From the NCBI GenBank assembly GCA_021234155.1, contig JAJEKV010000020.1, positions 4,262,563-4,326,562 of the forward strand: a DNA stretch of 64,000 bases, read 5' to 3'. The number at the start of each line of letters is the position of its first letter. The first letter of the stretch is position 1. Below are positions 47,411 through 59,507 of this stretch, piece after piece. The notes under the pieces were generated by a model. That model was not told where the DNA came from. It did not search any database and was given only the letters and a program-made list of their open reading frames with translations. The position numbers and the translations under genes were made by a program. Origin of the DNA: Isoetes taiwanensis (taxonomy: Eukaryota > Streptophyta > Lycopodiopsida > Isoetales > Isoetaceae).

Positions 47411-49109
47411 TGTGACGTTCCAAAGCCAAGTATACTCCCGGGACGTATATTGTAATCGCCACGCCACGCCGCGACACGCCACCCCGACTGACGTGTACGC
47501 CGTGTAGCCAAGTGGGTAGCCCCTAGGGGGAAACTTGCTAAGAATGTGCATTAGTATTAATGTGCACATTTTCCAATGTACACATTAATGTGGGCACACA
47601 TTTCCATGTGGCCACTTGATGCCAAGTGGGCCATACCCATAGGTGCAATTAATGTGCACATTTTCCAATGTACACATTCATTAATGTGCACACATTTCCA
47701 TGTGAGCACATTTGGGTGCACACATTTCCATGTGGGCACATTTGGCCACCTAGCCCTTAAAGGCAAGTGGGCCCTTTCCCAATTATCCCACATGCCTAAA
47801 GGGGATAATTGGAAACCCTAGCCAACCCCCTTGTCTATTTAAGTAGGAGAACCCTAACTTGCCCATTTTCGTTTCTAGGGTTTTAGAGCTCTGTTTTGGC
47901 TGCCTCAAGAGCCAAAACCGCCTCCCACTGGCCCGAGAGAACCGCATCGTTAGTTTTCCTTGATTCGAGCATTTCAGCAGGATGGTCGAGTTTGGTCGAG
48001 GAGGAACTCAAGGATCAGGTATTTAGGCAATTTAGTAGTCTAAACCCCATTTTCACCATCGAATCAAGATGGGTTTAGCCTCTTAAATTGCCCATAGCAG
48101 CCCTCTAGAACTCTAGATAGCAGATTCTAACTAAAGAACCTAACTCTATGATATAGATTAGATCTTGTTCTTTAGTTCTTCTGTGATGTATATGGATGAT
48201 GTATCTCTGTGAACTCCTTGTATTGGGAAGGGGGGTAGAGACCTAAAGCTTGGTAGTAGATGCTCCTAGATTAGCCTCTCTAGCACACTATAGATGCGGC
48301 CTGTGCACAAGAGCCACACCTGGTTGTGGGTGAAGGGGCCAGACTGGCTTATAAGGAGGTTCGTGTTCTGACTCTTGAACGATCCCTATGGTGTGTTAGT
48401 GCTACCGGGGATCATTGTGACTAGGTCTAATGGCTTGCCACTGCGTGTGGGCAAGGCATGGGCTCGACACTCGTGAGGTGGTGAATATGACCTTCCATTG
48501 AGTTCAAGTCGAATACGGGCAGTGGCCCTCTAGTCACCTTGAGTCAGCATGGAGATCTCTGGAGGGAGGATCCCTACCTGCCCCATCGGAACTGGGGAGA
48601 TGCAACCCAGGATATAGCCCCCTTGGCTATGCATCCGCGGGCTGATCAGTCCCAACACTTTTCACCTACTCGCAAAGTGTGCCGCAGGGAGGGGCGGATG
48701 GAGTGGACAACCCTAAGCCATGTTCATATGCCGCCCAAATCCATTGCCATGAATTCTCATGCGCAATGAACTACGGAGACCTGCCGTCGATCATCCCTTT
48801 GAGTCTCGAGCCTTGGGTAGGATTCCCTATGTGATGTGCTGATCTTTGTCTATGCAGATATGTGGAGGACCATCCTTCGTGATGGTCATATGATGTTGAT
48901 GTATGTGCTACTGACATGTATGTTTACGCTTCCGCAGCTAGGTAGGCCCTGAGGGAGACGGGGTGCAATGACCTTTCCACTCTTCCCACTGGAACCCGTC
49001 ACGGTTGCAGTGTCATGTGGAGGGCCCTGTATTAGCATGGAGCTGGTATGGGGGATGAACTCCTGTTTGTATACGGTGAGGGCACCGTATGCGAGTAGGG
49101 GACGTCACA
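47411..49109 (+). repeat. 3' LTR, complete, about 1.7 kb
   Basis: It runs from TGTGACGTTCC to GACGTCACA. It contains a tatttaag motif near 47835 (tctatttaagtagg) that could be a TATA region. Small differences from the 5' LTR again include CTG/CAG sites (tactgcc versus taatcgcc). Confidence 0.9.
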
Positions 49110-51110
49110 CATGTGACTCACATTCCAATGCAGATAATGATGGTGAGCTCTGGCCTATTCTTGAAGCTAGCATTGATTTCCAAAAAGAAGATGTTATCGG
49201 AGCTTTCATAGATGCAGTGTTGTTCTGGCGTAATAGACCATATGACGAAGCCAAGTTTGCTCTCATTGACATTGATAGAAGAGAAACTTGTTCTTACTTG
49301 GATTGCCTCAATGATGATTCTATTATTGAACGAGGAGAAGATGGAAAGCTAAACTGTCACGACTTGTTCGTCCCACTTGCTAGAAAAAAAGCAGCAGATA
49401 GAAATTGGATATACATAAATGTGGAAGCAAGCTGTATATCTCTAAATCAACAAACACGACAATGTTCTTTGTCTCTCAAAGTAAGCTCTCTCTTTAGGTT
49501 ACTCTCGTTGCTTCATTATTTATACTTAACTCATAATATTGTATTGCAGAACTTGTCTTCCAAGGTTTCTGGAAAGGTTCGTGCAATTTCTACGACTGAT
49601 AATATATCAACATGTCTGTCTCAAAATCTGGCGCTGTTAGTGCAATCTTTTGACTTGTCGACATTCTGTTTCATCATCTTTAAAATCATATACGTTTCAA
49701 TTCAACTCTTGATAATTGCTTCAGTGGACTACAAAAACTTTTGGCACTCTATATTATACTTGAAGATGAAGAAACAGAATCTAAGGTTTGGATTCTCAAT
49801 TTTTATTTCAATCTTTATATCAATTCAATATTGCCTCACCATTTACATGTTGCTTGTATTATATCTTGTAGATTCAAAACTTGCAGTTGCCACAACCATT
49901 AAGGGTGTTGCCACTTGACCTCAACGCCTGCCCCGCCCTCGTCGCGCTCCCCGACTCCATCGCCCAGCTCGCCTCCCTGCAGTCCCTCGGCCTCAGCTCC
50001 TGCCGCACCCCTCGCGCTAACTCCATCGGCCCTCGGCCCCGCCTGCGATCCCTCGCCCTCATTTTGCCCGCCCTCGCCGCGCTCCCTTCAGCCCGGCTTT
50101 CGCCCTGCCCGGTCCCTCGCCTCCTCCCACGCGCCCCCCGCGCTCCCAGAACTCCATCGGCCGGGGCCGCCTGCATTCTCCGCCTTGCTGATCAAGCTGA
50201 AGGGCCTCGGCCAAGGCCTCGACCCACCAGCCTCAGCCCCTTCCGCCCGCCGACGTGACGCCAAGGCCTCGACGACGGCCACTGCCTCTCCTCCGCCCGC
50301 CCGCCGCTGGCGCCTCGATCACCACACTGGCTGCCTGCAGCCCCTTGACTCGCCCTCCGCTGGGCCTCGACTCCATCGGCCACTGGCGCCTGCAGCCCTG
50401 ACTAGCTCGGCCACTGCCTCCCCTGACCCATCGCTGGGCCCTCGACCTCCGCTGGCTACCACAGCTCCCTGACTCCAGACACGCCACTGCACCCTCGACC
50501 TCGCCTCCCCGCGACACAGCCCCGACTCCATCACCACCACCAGCCCCTCCTACCACCGCCAGGCCCCGACGGCCACAATTGTCATCATAGCCCTCCGCTA
50601 CCACTGCCATTATGCCTCGACGATTTGGCCAACACATAGCCCTCCACCAAGAATGTTACCATGCAGGCCTGGCTCACCGCAGCGCCCTGCCGCGCTCCCC
50701 GAAACTCCGCCAGCGGCTGCCCGCCCTGCCGATCCCTCGCCTGGCCTACTGCAGCGCCTGCGCCCGCGCTCCCGGAAACTCCCGCCAGCGGCTTCGCCGC
50801 CCTGCAGTCCCTGCCTCGGCTCTGCAGCGCCCTGCGCCGCGCTCCCGAAACTCATCTAAAGCCCATTTCGCCGCCCTGCTTGGATCCTCGACCTCGGTAC
50901 ACTTAGCCCTGCGCCAGCTTCACGACTCCGCCGGCCAGCTCGTAGCCTGCCCGGATCCTGCGACCTGCGGCTCTGCGGCGCCATGTAGCGCTCCCCGGAA
51001 CTCCATGCTTGCCAGATCCGCCCGGCCTCATGAGCTGCCCAGCACATCTTGTCGCCCCGGCTCCCATCGGCCATTCGCCCCCACCAGCTCCCCTTAAATA
51101 TTCCTTATGA
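49110..51110 (+). pseudogene. NLR-B 3' part with LRR domain
   Basis: Exon 3 resumes at the target duplication and ends at 49480. Exon 4 spans 49550-49785 and the LRR exon starts at 49872. The LRR exon opens cleanly as IQNLQLPQPLRVL then LDLNACPALVALPDSIAQLA, showing how NB-ARC and LRR join in this family, and closes with a TGA at 51108-51110. Exon 4 has base changes against NLR-A at three CAG sites, making it one base short (236 versus 237). The LRR units after the second are frame-broken. The gene is split from its 5' half by 10.8 kb. Confidence 0.88.
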
Positions 51111-51965
51111 GTGTCGGCAAACTCCACCCCCTCATCGATGGCGCGTGTAAAGGCATAATATTATAAAATATGTCTCGAACTTATGACCCTTTGATTGTAA
51201 TGCTTAGCATTTTGCCAATGTGTTGCTCCTATAATTGTGCCAATATACTTCTCCTTTAATTGTAGTTTTTATTTCTAGTGTAAGTTTTGTTTAAGTGAAA
51301 CGACTTTCTCATATGCATGCAAATATCACTCGTGTACTTATGCTAAGTCGGTTGCGTGCTAAGTGGCGAGCATATGATGATGCTAAATGACAGTTGTGCA
51401 TTGTTGGATAAATTAAAGCACTATCTATAAAGATGTCCAAGGATAGAAAAATGGTAGACGCACGAAAAAGTGTCTTAAATTTGTTGCCAATTGATGTATA
51501 TATTAGGACGGGGATGGGTAATGTAGATGCACATTTTCAAATTTTCCTCAGACTAACATCGGCCTAAGAACAACATCATTATGCCATTGTTAGAATGCCA
51601 CATAAGTAGGTAAAAGCATCCCGTGGTGTCCCAATTCAGTTGTCCCCCCTGTTCCTCCCAAAATGTGTTCGTGCATCCGTCGCTTTTGTGGTACGAAACT
51701 ATAATTATGACATCGCTCAACTGCCATTATTTAAGAATGGAGTTCCAATTTGTGGGGGAAATTCTAATTTCAAAATTCAAATTCAAATTCCTATTCTTCG
51801 GCCCCTTCCTGTGCTTTCCCTACATCCTGTTCTTTGGCTTCTTGCTGCAAGCTCCAATTCATTGTGGGTATGGATGTCAACGAGGTAATCCGTCTACAAA
51901 CCGGCATTTAAGACAGAAGAAAATGAAGAACAACCAAGGCAGAAGGATCTGGTTCATCAAGTAGT
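51111..51965. repeat. NLR 3' flank module, copy 4
   Basis: Same module as 18582-19440, in the matching place of the second large unit, followed by the duplicated spacer and the RING-like gene. Confidence 0.85.
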
Positions 51966-52122
51966 GCAAGCACTGATCGCAGTATTCTCCTTAATTTGCT
52001 TACGTCTTTCTATAAACAGACTAAAAGAATTGAGGATTGCATGAAGAAGAAATTTTACATGAGAACATTGAAAAAATTTATAGGTCAAGAATTAAAGGAT
52101 CTGGAAGCCAAGAGCAATGTCA

Positions 52123-55100
52123 TTAGAAGCCTCTGGACTCTATGCGACTGCCATCACCTCGTATTGATGTTGATTGCATTTGGTACTGCATCATGTGCCT
52201 GTCTCTGCAAAGACCTTCCACACAATATTTAGTCACCTTGATTAGAGGCTTTTGCTGGAAAGGGTAGCATGGAACTATTTTCAACAAGCTCTCCAGGTCT
52301 CTGTAAACCAAACTTGCATTATTGAGAGACAAACGAATTGCAACTACAACAGAATCTTACTTACTCTCCTGTGCTGTCATCTCCAGATCGAGCACTTTTA
52401 GATGATGTTTGGCTTCTAGAAACAGAAGTCATCATAAAATTGTTCATATATTACACTTTAAAAGCTTCAACTAACATAATAAATATTCACCTTTTGGTTG
52501 AAGTTGTATTTTGCATAGACTCCTTCCTTTTTCTTGTCTGCTTCTCCTGTTTAACAACCTTGGTCTCCTCAACCTTGGTTTCCTCTATGTCATTCCTCAA
52601 CCTTTGTTTCCTCAATCCTGGTTTCCTCCACTGCCACATCATCCTTTTGGATCTCTTGTACCTCCCCCATCTCTTCCTCTCCCTTAATATGGCTACTATC
52701 CTCTATCTTTTCAATGGTTGCCTGAACAAAGGCTGCAGAAGATTCACCAATTTCCAACACTTCTGCATAAATTAGTCACCAAAGTTAATCAGTATTGTGA
52801 ATCCTAATTTTAAGTTAATGGTATACCTGTTGAATCATCACTCAACAGCATTTTAATTTCCTGCTGAAATGATGGCATTGGCTTCCAAATTGGTTTCGCT
52901 GGAAATTTATATTGTGAAGAAAGACCTGAGGAATCTGGAACTTTATACTGTGAAGAAAAACTTGAAGAACCTACAAAAAATGGTGTTTAATAAATGCAGT
53001 ACACACATGCAAAAAGAAGATGCAACATACCTGCAGTATTAACTACTGCCTTCTGCTTTAACTTTTCAACCTCTGATGCATAATCCACAAATGTTCGAAT
53101 CGGTATGCTCGTGGCTATATAGAATTCTAAGTGACATATCAAGCTCATATGACATGAAAATTAAATTCCAGGGATTGTAAATCAATCAAATGTGATATTT
53201 ACTTACATGTATCTGAGGACTTCACTGGTACCTCAAGCTCTTCCTCAAAAGACTTTACAACGTTTACAGGTCATGCCCATGTAGAAGTATTTCCCAAATC
53301 CTCCTGACCATCTGTCAAATCCAATACCCTTGGAAGAAAGTGATGTTGGCTTTTTGCTGTCATCTACAGTAGAGAGTAGAAAAAGAATTGAGATAAGAAA
53401 AGGAATATGCATGACTAAAATATCATACCCTTTTCTGGTTTCCTTATGCTACCAAAATCACCTGCATCAGTCAAACATTGAGTATATCAGATCATCAGCT
53501 AAGAAATGTATTCTTAATGTACTCTATAAGTACAGTCAATGAGAAAAATTAACTGACAATGTACTCCAATGTATCCATCTGATAATGTACTCTGATTTAT
53601 CATGTAAATGTACTCAATGTACTGTTGAAATGTACTAAATGTACTATGAAATTCATTGTTCTGTAGTACAATCAACGTAAACAAAGCTAGCTGATATTGT
53701 ACTCTGCCCACTGATGAGTCATGAAGTATTCAATAATAACTCAAAATGTAATTTTGACAGCAACAATAGCAATGTATCTGTCGATTGCTACACTATACAA
53801 TTCTCAATAACAAGTAATTAGCTACCTACGTTACTGAGCTGATGTGCACATGAAATTAAAAACTCTCATCTTTAAAAATAAGTAGTCTATTTGGCAGATT
53901 ATACATGACTGAACCCACATTATCCAACTACAAAAACTATGTATCTAAATACTCAATGTAAATGCAAGCCTAAAACCTTCATGCAAAAAAGAATCTAACC
54001 ATTAAAATAAGAAAAGAAATTGTAATTCAAATGTACATGTACTAACCTTTTTGTTGCAAGCGGGTCCTAGTGCTAGTGCAAATTGCTATTCCATGAGCAG
54101 TCAGGATCAACATATGAAATCTTTGTGCTAGCAAGATAGGATATACACAGGAGACAATAAGCGTGTCTGCAGCATGGAAAAAAATAAGGAACTTCTAAAT
54201 TCAAAGTGGTGAAATAGACTTGGCTAAAGTATGCCAAAAGTTGAGATGAAAGCTTCGAACGTTTAGCTAATCTTTTCAAATTTTGCCACCTCTACTTTTA
54301 CGTTTTTGGCTAAACTTATATTTAAAAATAAAAAAATCTTCTATCATTTGGCTATTTTGCACTAATTTAAGACCTAAATATTAATTGATCATAACAGATA
54401 TAAATGTTATAAAATAATTTGGCTAAAGTACGTCAAAATTAAAAACTTTTAAGTTTTGGCTAAACTCTCCAATTTTTGGCACTTATACTTTCTTACGATT
54501 AGCTAAAGTCGGATGAAATAGAGGTGGGGCGTGAAATAGACTTGGCTAATATTTTCTTTTTTTTTGGCCCAAAAAGGGCCATAGTTTAGCCGTTTTTTTT
54601 TCCCAACAAGTCTAAAATTTCGCCATTTAGCTAAGATTAGCCACTAATTTTTTCCTTGGTCTGCAGGGTGCCAGAACCACTGGATTCACACCAAAAGATT
54701 GTTCACAATATGTACATGAAGAAAAAGGCTGAACAATAATCTGATCTGCAAGAATTGTAGACTGGAGAGGAGGGGGTTGTAAAGTAAGGATCGAGGAATG
54801 TTCTAAAAAATCCCTGAGTTCCATAATTTTTTTGTCTCCTACCTCAGCTGAGCTCATATCAACAGATGTAGCTTCAAGCTTTGCATCTACATGTTTCAAT
54901 TCGATGAGATTCATGTCAATATGTTTCTGGAGCTCAGCCTGATCCTGCATTCTTGATTCCTTTTGCTCGATAGCATCCTCAACTTTCCATTTTAGGTGCT
55001 GAAATCTTATGGCACTTTCAGATGTTTGGTCCAGTTTTGATTGTTGATCCTCCAATCTTTTGCCATTTTTGCTTCAACATTCCTCTCTGCTTCCTGGACC

Positions 55101-55549
55101 AACCTAATATAAACTGCTCTCTCTCCTTCCTTGTGCTTCAATGTATCAAGGATCTCTTGCCTTTTTTCCTTTAACTCAATTAATTTCTTGCTTAAAGATG
55201 TTTTCACATTAGATCTGTTGTCTAAGAAGTTACTGATAACTTCTAATTGCTCCTTTGTGTAACTCTTAGCTGAAGTTCTTGGGGCTTTTGCATTTGCATT
55301 GCTAGATTTCATTGTCACCACCTCACTAGATAGATCAGAATCCTTTTGCTTCGATCTGGCCCATGCTTTGACATCTTCCCAGTCCACTTCTGCACCTTTC
55401 AGATGCAATGCAAATGCCCTTGCGAAGTACAGAGGGACATAGTGATTCATAACATCTTTTCTTCCAAAAGCAAATTCATACCATTTGCAGAATTCTTCTG
55501 TCCACTTCATATCAATTCTGTCATCCTTATAGCCATACCAGAACTGGTT
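52123..55549 (-). CDS. Coiled-coil/RING-like protein gene, copy 2
   Basis: Duplicate of the gene at 19606-23020. The 5' coding exon is better kept: 55510-55007 reads through MKWTEEFCKWYEFAFGRKDV and the segment (KGAEVDWEDVKAWARSKQ) that is broken in copy 1. Here the frame breaks instead at 55055, where aatgctgcc has become aatcttttgcc. The next open stretch (55055-54627) then continues the coiled coil to CTYC. Exons with SSQYKVP/SSQYKFP repeats (about 52990-52835) are intact here. Taken together the two copies indicate one originally intact protein. Function unknown. Confidence 0.5.
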
Positions 55550-55716
55550 CTATGGATTAAAAATCGAAAAGCGGTATTTTTAAAGCTAAATCGATGTAGG
55601 TTTAACATGAATATAACCAATGCATTTGGTTTAAGGTCTGATCTTCAAAGATTTCGGGCAAATTTAACTTATGAAATCAAATTTGTTGCTTTGTTCATTT
55701 TGCAGGTACTGTGAAC

Positions 55717-55985
55717 ATGGCAAAGACCCCAAAGAAGACACCAATCAAGGGTTCAAGAAAGTCTCCAAGGACCGGAAGCCTCCAGCAAATAAGAAAGCTT
55801 CAAGTTCGCATGCCAAAAGGGAAATTTTACCTCCTTATGATACGAGGGTTTTTCAGAAGACATTTATTAACCTGAATTTTTGTGATGTTTAAGAGCAAGT
55901 ATGATGCTATGGTAAAGAGATATGGGGTGATGAAGCACCAAGCGGTATGGCTAGAAGGATGACAGAATTGATATGAAGTGGAAAG
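55717..55985 (+). pseudogene. Inverted 5' exons, copy 2
   Basis: Duplicate of 23188-23455, starting at the ATG at 55717 and cut by the LTR at 55986. The inverted arrangement therefore predates the large duplication. Confidence 0.45.
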
Positions 55986-56377
55986 TGTGACGTTCCACAT
56001 ATTTATACGCATATTTAAGTATAAATACATGACACGTCACTATGAATAATTAATGGCACATTAATTATTCATAAGCTAAGGTTAGCTACGTTAATAATTA
56101 AATTATAAAGGTGGAAACCTAACCCAAAACCCTAATTCGAATTTAGGGCTTATCCTAATATTAAAAAGGGCTAAAATACCAAATTAGTTAATTTATGACA
56201 TGCCACCTGGCCCAAATCGATTGGGCAAGGTAGGGTTTCCATTTTGGACACCCAAATTAGGGCTTTTGTGCCCCAATTCGAATTTAGGAGCAGCTGGAGA
56301 TGGAGGAGTGAGCTGATGGGCGCCCAGGCTGCTTGGAGATGGAGGAGGAGATGCTGCTTGGAGATGGAGGAGGAGAT
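55986..56377 (+). mobile_element. LTR 5' fragment
   Basis: The first 370 bp or so of the LTR at 23458, starting TGTGACGTTCC. It ends in a short duplicated GGAGATGGAGGAGGAGATG and is then joined to NLR exon 4, sharing only a few bases at the join. Confidence 0.8.
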
Positions 56378-58565
56378 GGAAAGGTTCGTGCAATTTCTAC
56401 GACTAATAATATATCAACATGTCTGTCTCAAAATTTGGCGCTGTTAGTGGAATCTTTTGACTTGTCAGACATTCGTTTCATCATCTTTAGAAGTCCTATA
56501 CATTTCAATTCAACTCTTGGTAATTGCTTCAGTGGACTACAAAAACTTTTGGCACTCTATATTATACTTGAAGATGAAGAAACAGAACCTAAGGTTTGGA
56601 TTCTCAATTTTTATTTCAATCTTAATATCAATTCAATATTGCCTCACCATTTACATGTTGCTTGTATTATATCTGTAGATTCAAAACTTGCAGTTACCAC
56701 AACCATTAAAGGTGTTGTCACTTGACCTCAACGCCTGCCCCGCCCTCGTCGCGCTCCCCGACTCCATCGGCCAGCTCGCCGCCCTGCAGTCCCTCGCCTC
56801 GGCCAGCTGCCCGCCCTCGCCCCGGCGCTCCCCAAACTCCGTCCCGGCCAGCTTCGCCCCGCCCTGCGGTCCCTCGGCCTCGGCTCCCGCCCGCCCTCGC
56901 CCGCTCCCAAACTCCATCCCGGCCCGGCTCGCCCGCCCTGCAGTCCCGCCCTACCCGCTCCCAAACTCCATCGGCCCATTTTCGCCCGCCCTGCGATCCC
57001 TCCGCCTCGGCTGGCCCGCCCCGCCCTCGCTCCGCGCTCCATCGGCTCCCTCGCCACCCGGTCGCCACCTCTCGGCTCATGATCGCCTCTGGGCTTCTCG
57101 GCCAAGGCCTCCTCGGGACTCCACGGCTACGCCTGTAGCCCCGGCCTCTCTCGCTTCCTCGCCACATCTCGCCACAAGGCCCCCACCTGAGCCAGCCTGC
57201 TGCCTCAAGTAGCTCCTCAGCCTCACATCGCTACAGCCACAAGGCCTTCCCGACGACGGGCCACGCCTCAAGTAGCTTCCCTCGGCCTCGCCCCCGGGCC
57301 ACCGCCCAAGGCCCCCGACTCCATCTGGCCACCTCACCGCCCCTCGCACCGTCTTCACCCATCGTAGCGACGCCTCACCACAACCCCGACCCATCTACCA
57401 AATTACTCATAGTCTTCCGACTCTCACCATCGCTCGCTTCTTCGAGTTCTTCGACTCCATTTCCATTGGCCAGCACCACCACCGGCAGCCCCTCCTACCA
57501 GACCGCTGAAGCTCCCGACCCATCTGGCCAAATTTCGCCTCATAGCCCTCGACTGCCTTTCCCCTCGGGCCAAGCTGGCGCCTTCCTGACGACGGCTACC
57601 CGCCAGCCTCGACGGCTTGTCAGCGCTCGCCAGCCTCCCCGACCCATCGCATTGCCCCGCGTCCGACTCGTGGGCCACGCTTCGCCATCGGCTGGGCCTC
57701 GACGAGACGGCTCGCTACTGGTAGCTCCTTCGACTCAGCCTCGCGGGACGCCTTTCACGCCTTCATCGCATCGCCGCCCGCCGCTTCCCGCAGCCCCGGG
57801 GCTCGGGGGCCTTTTCTCGTCATACTTCGCCAAGGCCTCCCCGCTGACTCTATCGCTGCGCTCTCGGCCGCCTCAGTAGCCTGACTCATTTATGTTACGC
57901 CGGGCTGCTGGCCCCCTGGACGCATCGGGCTACCGGCCACCAGCAGCCCCGACCTCCTCGCGACGCCTCGCCATCTCGACTCCATCTGGCCACCACCAGC
58001 CCTACTCTCACTTATCTCACAAGGCCCTCGATTCCATCTGGGCCACCGGCCCCTCAGCCCCTGACCTCACCAGAACGCCCCTCACAAGGCCTCGACTCCA
58101 CTCCGGGCCACCACGCCCCCAATCCTCTCCAACTCGGGCTTGCTGCTACTGCCATGCCTCGACGGGCCACCTCAAGCCAGCCTCTAGCCTCGACTCACTT
58201 CTTATGACTGTTACAGCCTCGACTCCATCGGGCTACTGGCCGTGCACGGTCCCTCGCCTCGGCAAACGCCCGCCCTCGCCGCGCTCCCCGACTCTCCATC
58301 GGCGGCCTCGCCGCCTGCGGTCCCTCGCCTCGGCCTCTGCGGCGCCCTCGCCCGGCGCTCCCGACTCCGCCGGCCCGGCTCGCCGCCTTGCGGTCCCTCG
58401 ACCTCGGCTCTGCGGCGCCCTCGCCCGCGCTCCCGGACTCCATCGGCCCGGCTCGTCGCCCTGCGGTCCCCGACTTCCCAGCTCATGTCGCGCCCTGCGC
58501 CTCGCTCCCAGAACTCCGCCCGGTCCATTTCATGGCCCTGCGGCTCCCCTAAATATTCCTTATGA
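56378..58565 (+). pseudogene. NLR-C: exon 4 and long LRR tract
   Basis: It starts in the middle of exon 4 (56378-56593; RSPIHFNSTLGNC type, as in NLR-A'). After an intact intron with an AG acceptor, the LRR exon begins at 56679. The LRR tract is the longest in the window (about 1.9 kb). Its centre (57050-58200) has drifted far from the unit consensus, with phrases like tcgactccatctggccac, and its ends are closer. It closes with a TGA at 58563-58565. No NB-ARC is present. Confidence 0.82.
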
Positions 58566-59507
58566 GTGTCGGCAACTCACGCCCTCATCGATATTAAGCC
58601 CTCGGCGTGTAAAGGCATAATATTATAAAATATGTCTCAAACTTATGACCCTTTGATTGTAATGCTTAGCATTTTGCCAATGTGTTGCTCCTATAATTGT
58701 GCCAATATACTCCTCCTTTAATTGTAGTTTTTATTTCTAGTGTAAGTTTTGTTTAAGTGAAACGACTTTCTCATACGCATGCAAATATCACTCGTGTACT
58801 TATGCTAAGTCGGTTGCGTGCTAAGTGGCGAGCATATGATGATGCTAAATGACAGTTGTGCATTGTTGGATAAATTAAAGCACTATCTATGAAGATGTCC
58901 AAGGATAGAAAAATGGTAGACGCACGAAAAAGTGTCTTAAATTTGTTGCCAATTGATGTATATATTAGGACGGGGATGGGTAATGTAGATGCACATTTTC
59001 AAATTTTCCTCAGACTAACATTGGCCTAAGAACAACATCATTATGCCATTGTTAGAATGCCACATAAGTAGATAAAAGCATCCGTGGTGTCCCAATTCAG
59101 CTTGTCCCCCTTTCCTCCCAAAATGTGTTTAAAATCACGCTTTTTGTGGTACGAAACTATAATTATGACATCGCTCAACTGCCATTATTTAAGAATGGAG
59201 TTCCAATTTGTGGGGGAAATTCTAATTTCAAAATTCTAATTTCAAAATTCAAATTCAAATTCCTATTCTTCGGCCCCTTCCTGTGCTTTCCCTACATCCT
59301 GTTCTTTGGCTTCTTGCTGCAAGCTCCCGTTCATTGTGGGTATGGATGTCAACGAGGTAATCCGTCTACAAACCGGCATTTAAGACAGAAGAAAACGAAG
59401 AACAACCAAGGAAGAAGAAATGTTGAAGAAAATACGCCAGAGAAAAAGAAGAAGAGAGGAAAGATTGAAGCTTGCAGAATTGGCAGAAGGATCTGGTTCA
59501 TCAAGTA
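58566..59507. repeat. NLR 3' flank module, copy 5
   Basis: Closest to the first copy (13994-14889), including the gaagaagaaatgttgaag end. It leads into the candidate terminal exon (start about 59475), which the TIR element interrupts at 59508. Confidence 0.85.

Larger units (their letters stand above)
38345..49109 (+). mobile_element. LTR retrotransposon, non-coding, 10.8 kb
   Basis: The insertion splits NLR-B exon 3 with a perfect 5-bp target duplication, CATGT at 38340-38344 and 49110-49114. It starts TGTGACGTTCC and ends GGGGACGTCACA, canonical TG...CA ends. A purine tract AAGGTGGGGAGAA (47398-47410) precedes the 3' LTR, in the style of plant Ty3 elements. No gag, protease, reverse transcriptase, RNase H or integrase is recognisable in 7.8 kb of interior; the longest frames are about 130 codons. 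It fits a large non-autonomous derivative (LARD type). The 5' LTR lacks its last 450 bp or so and no primer-binding site is seen. Confidence 0.88.
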
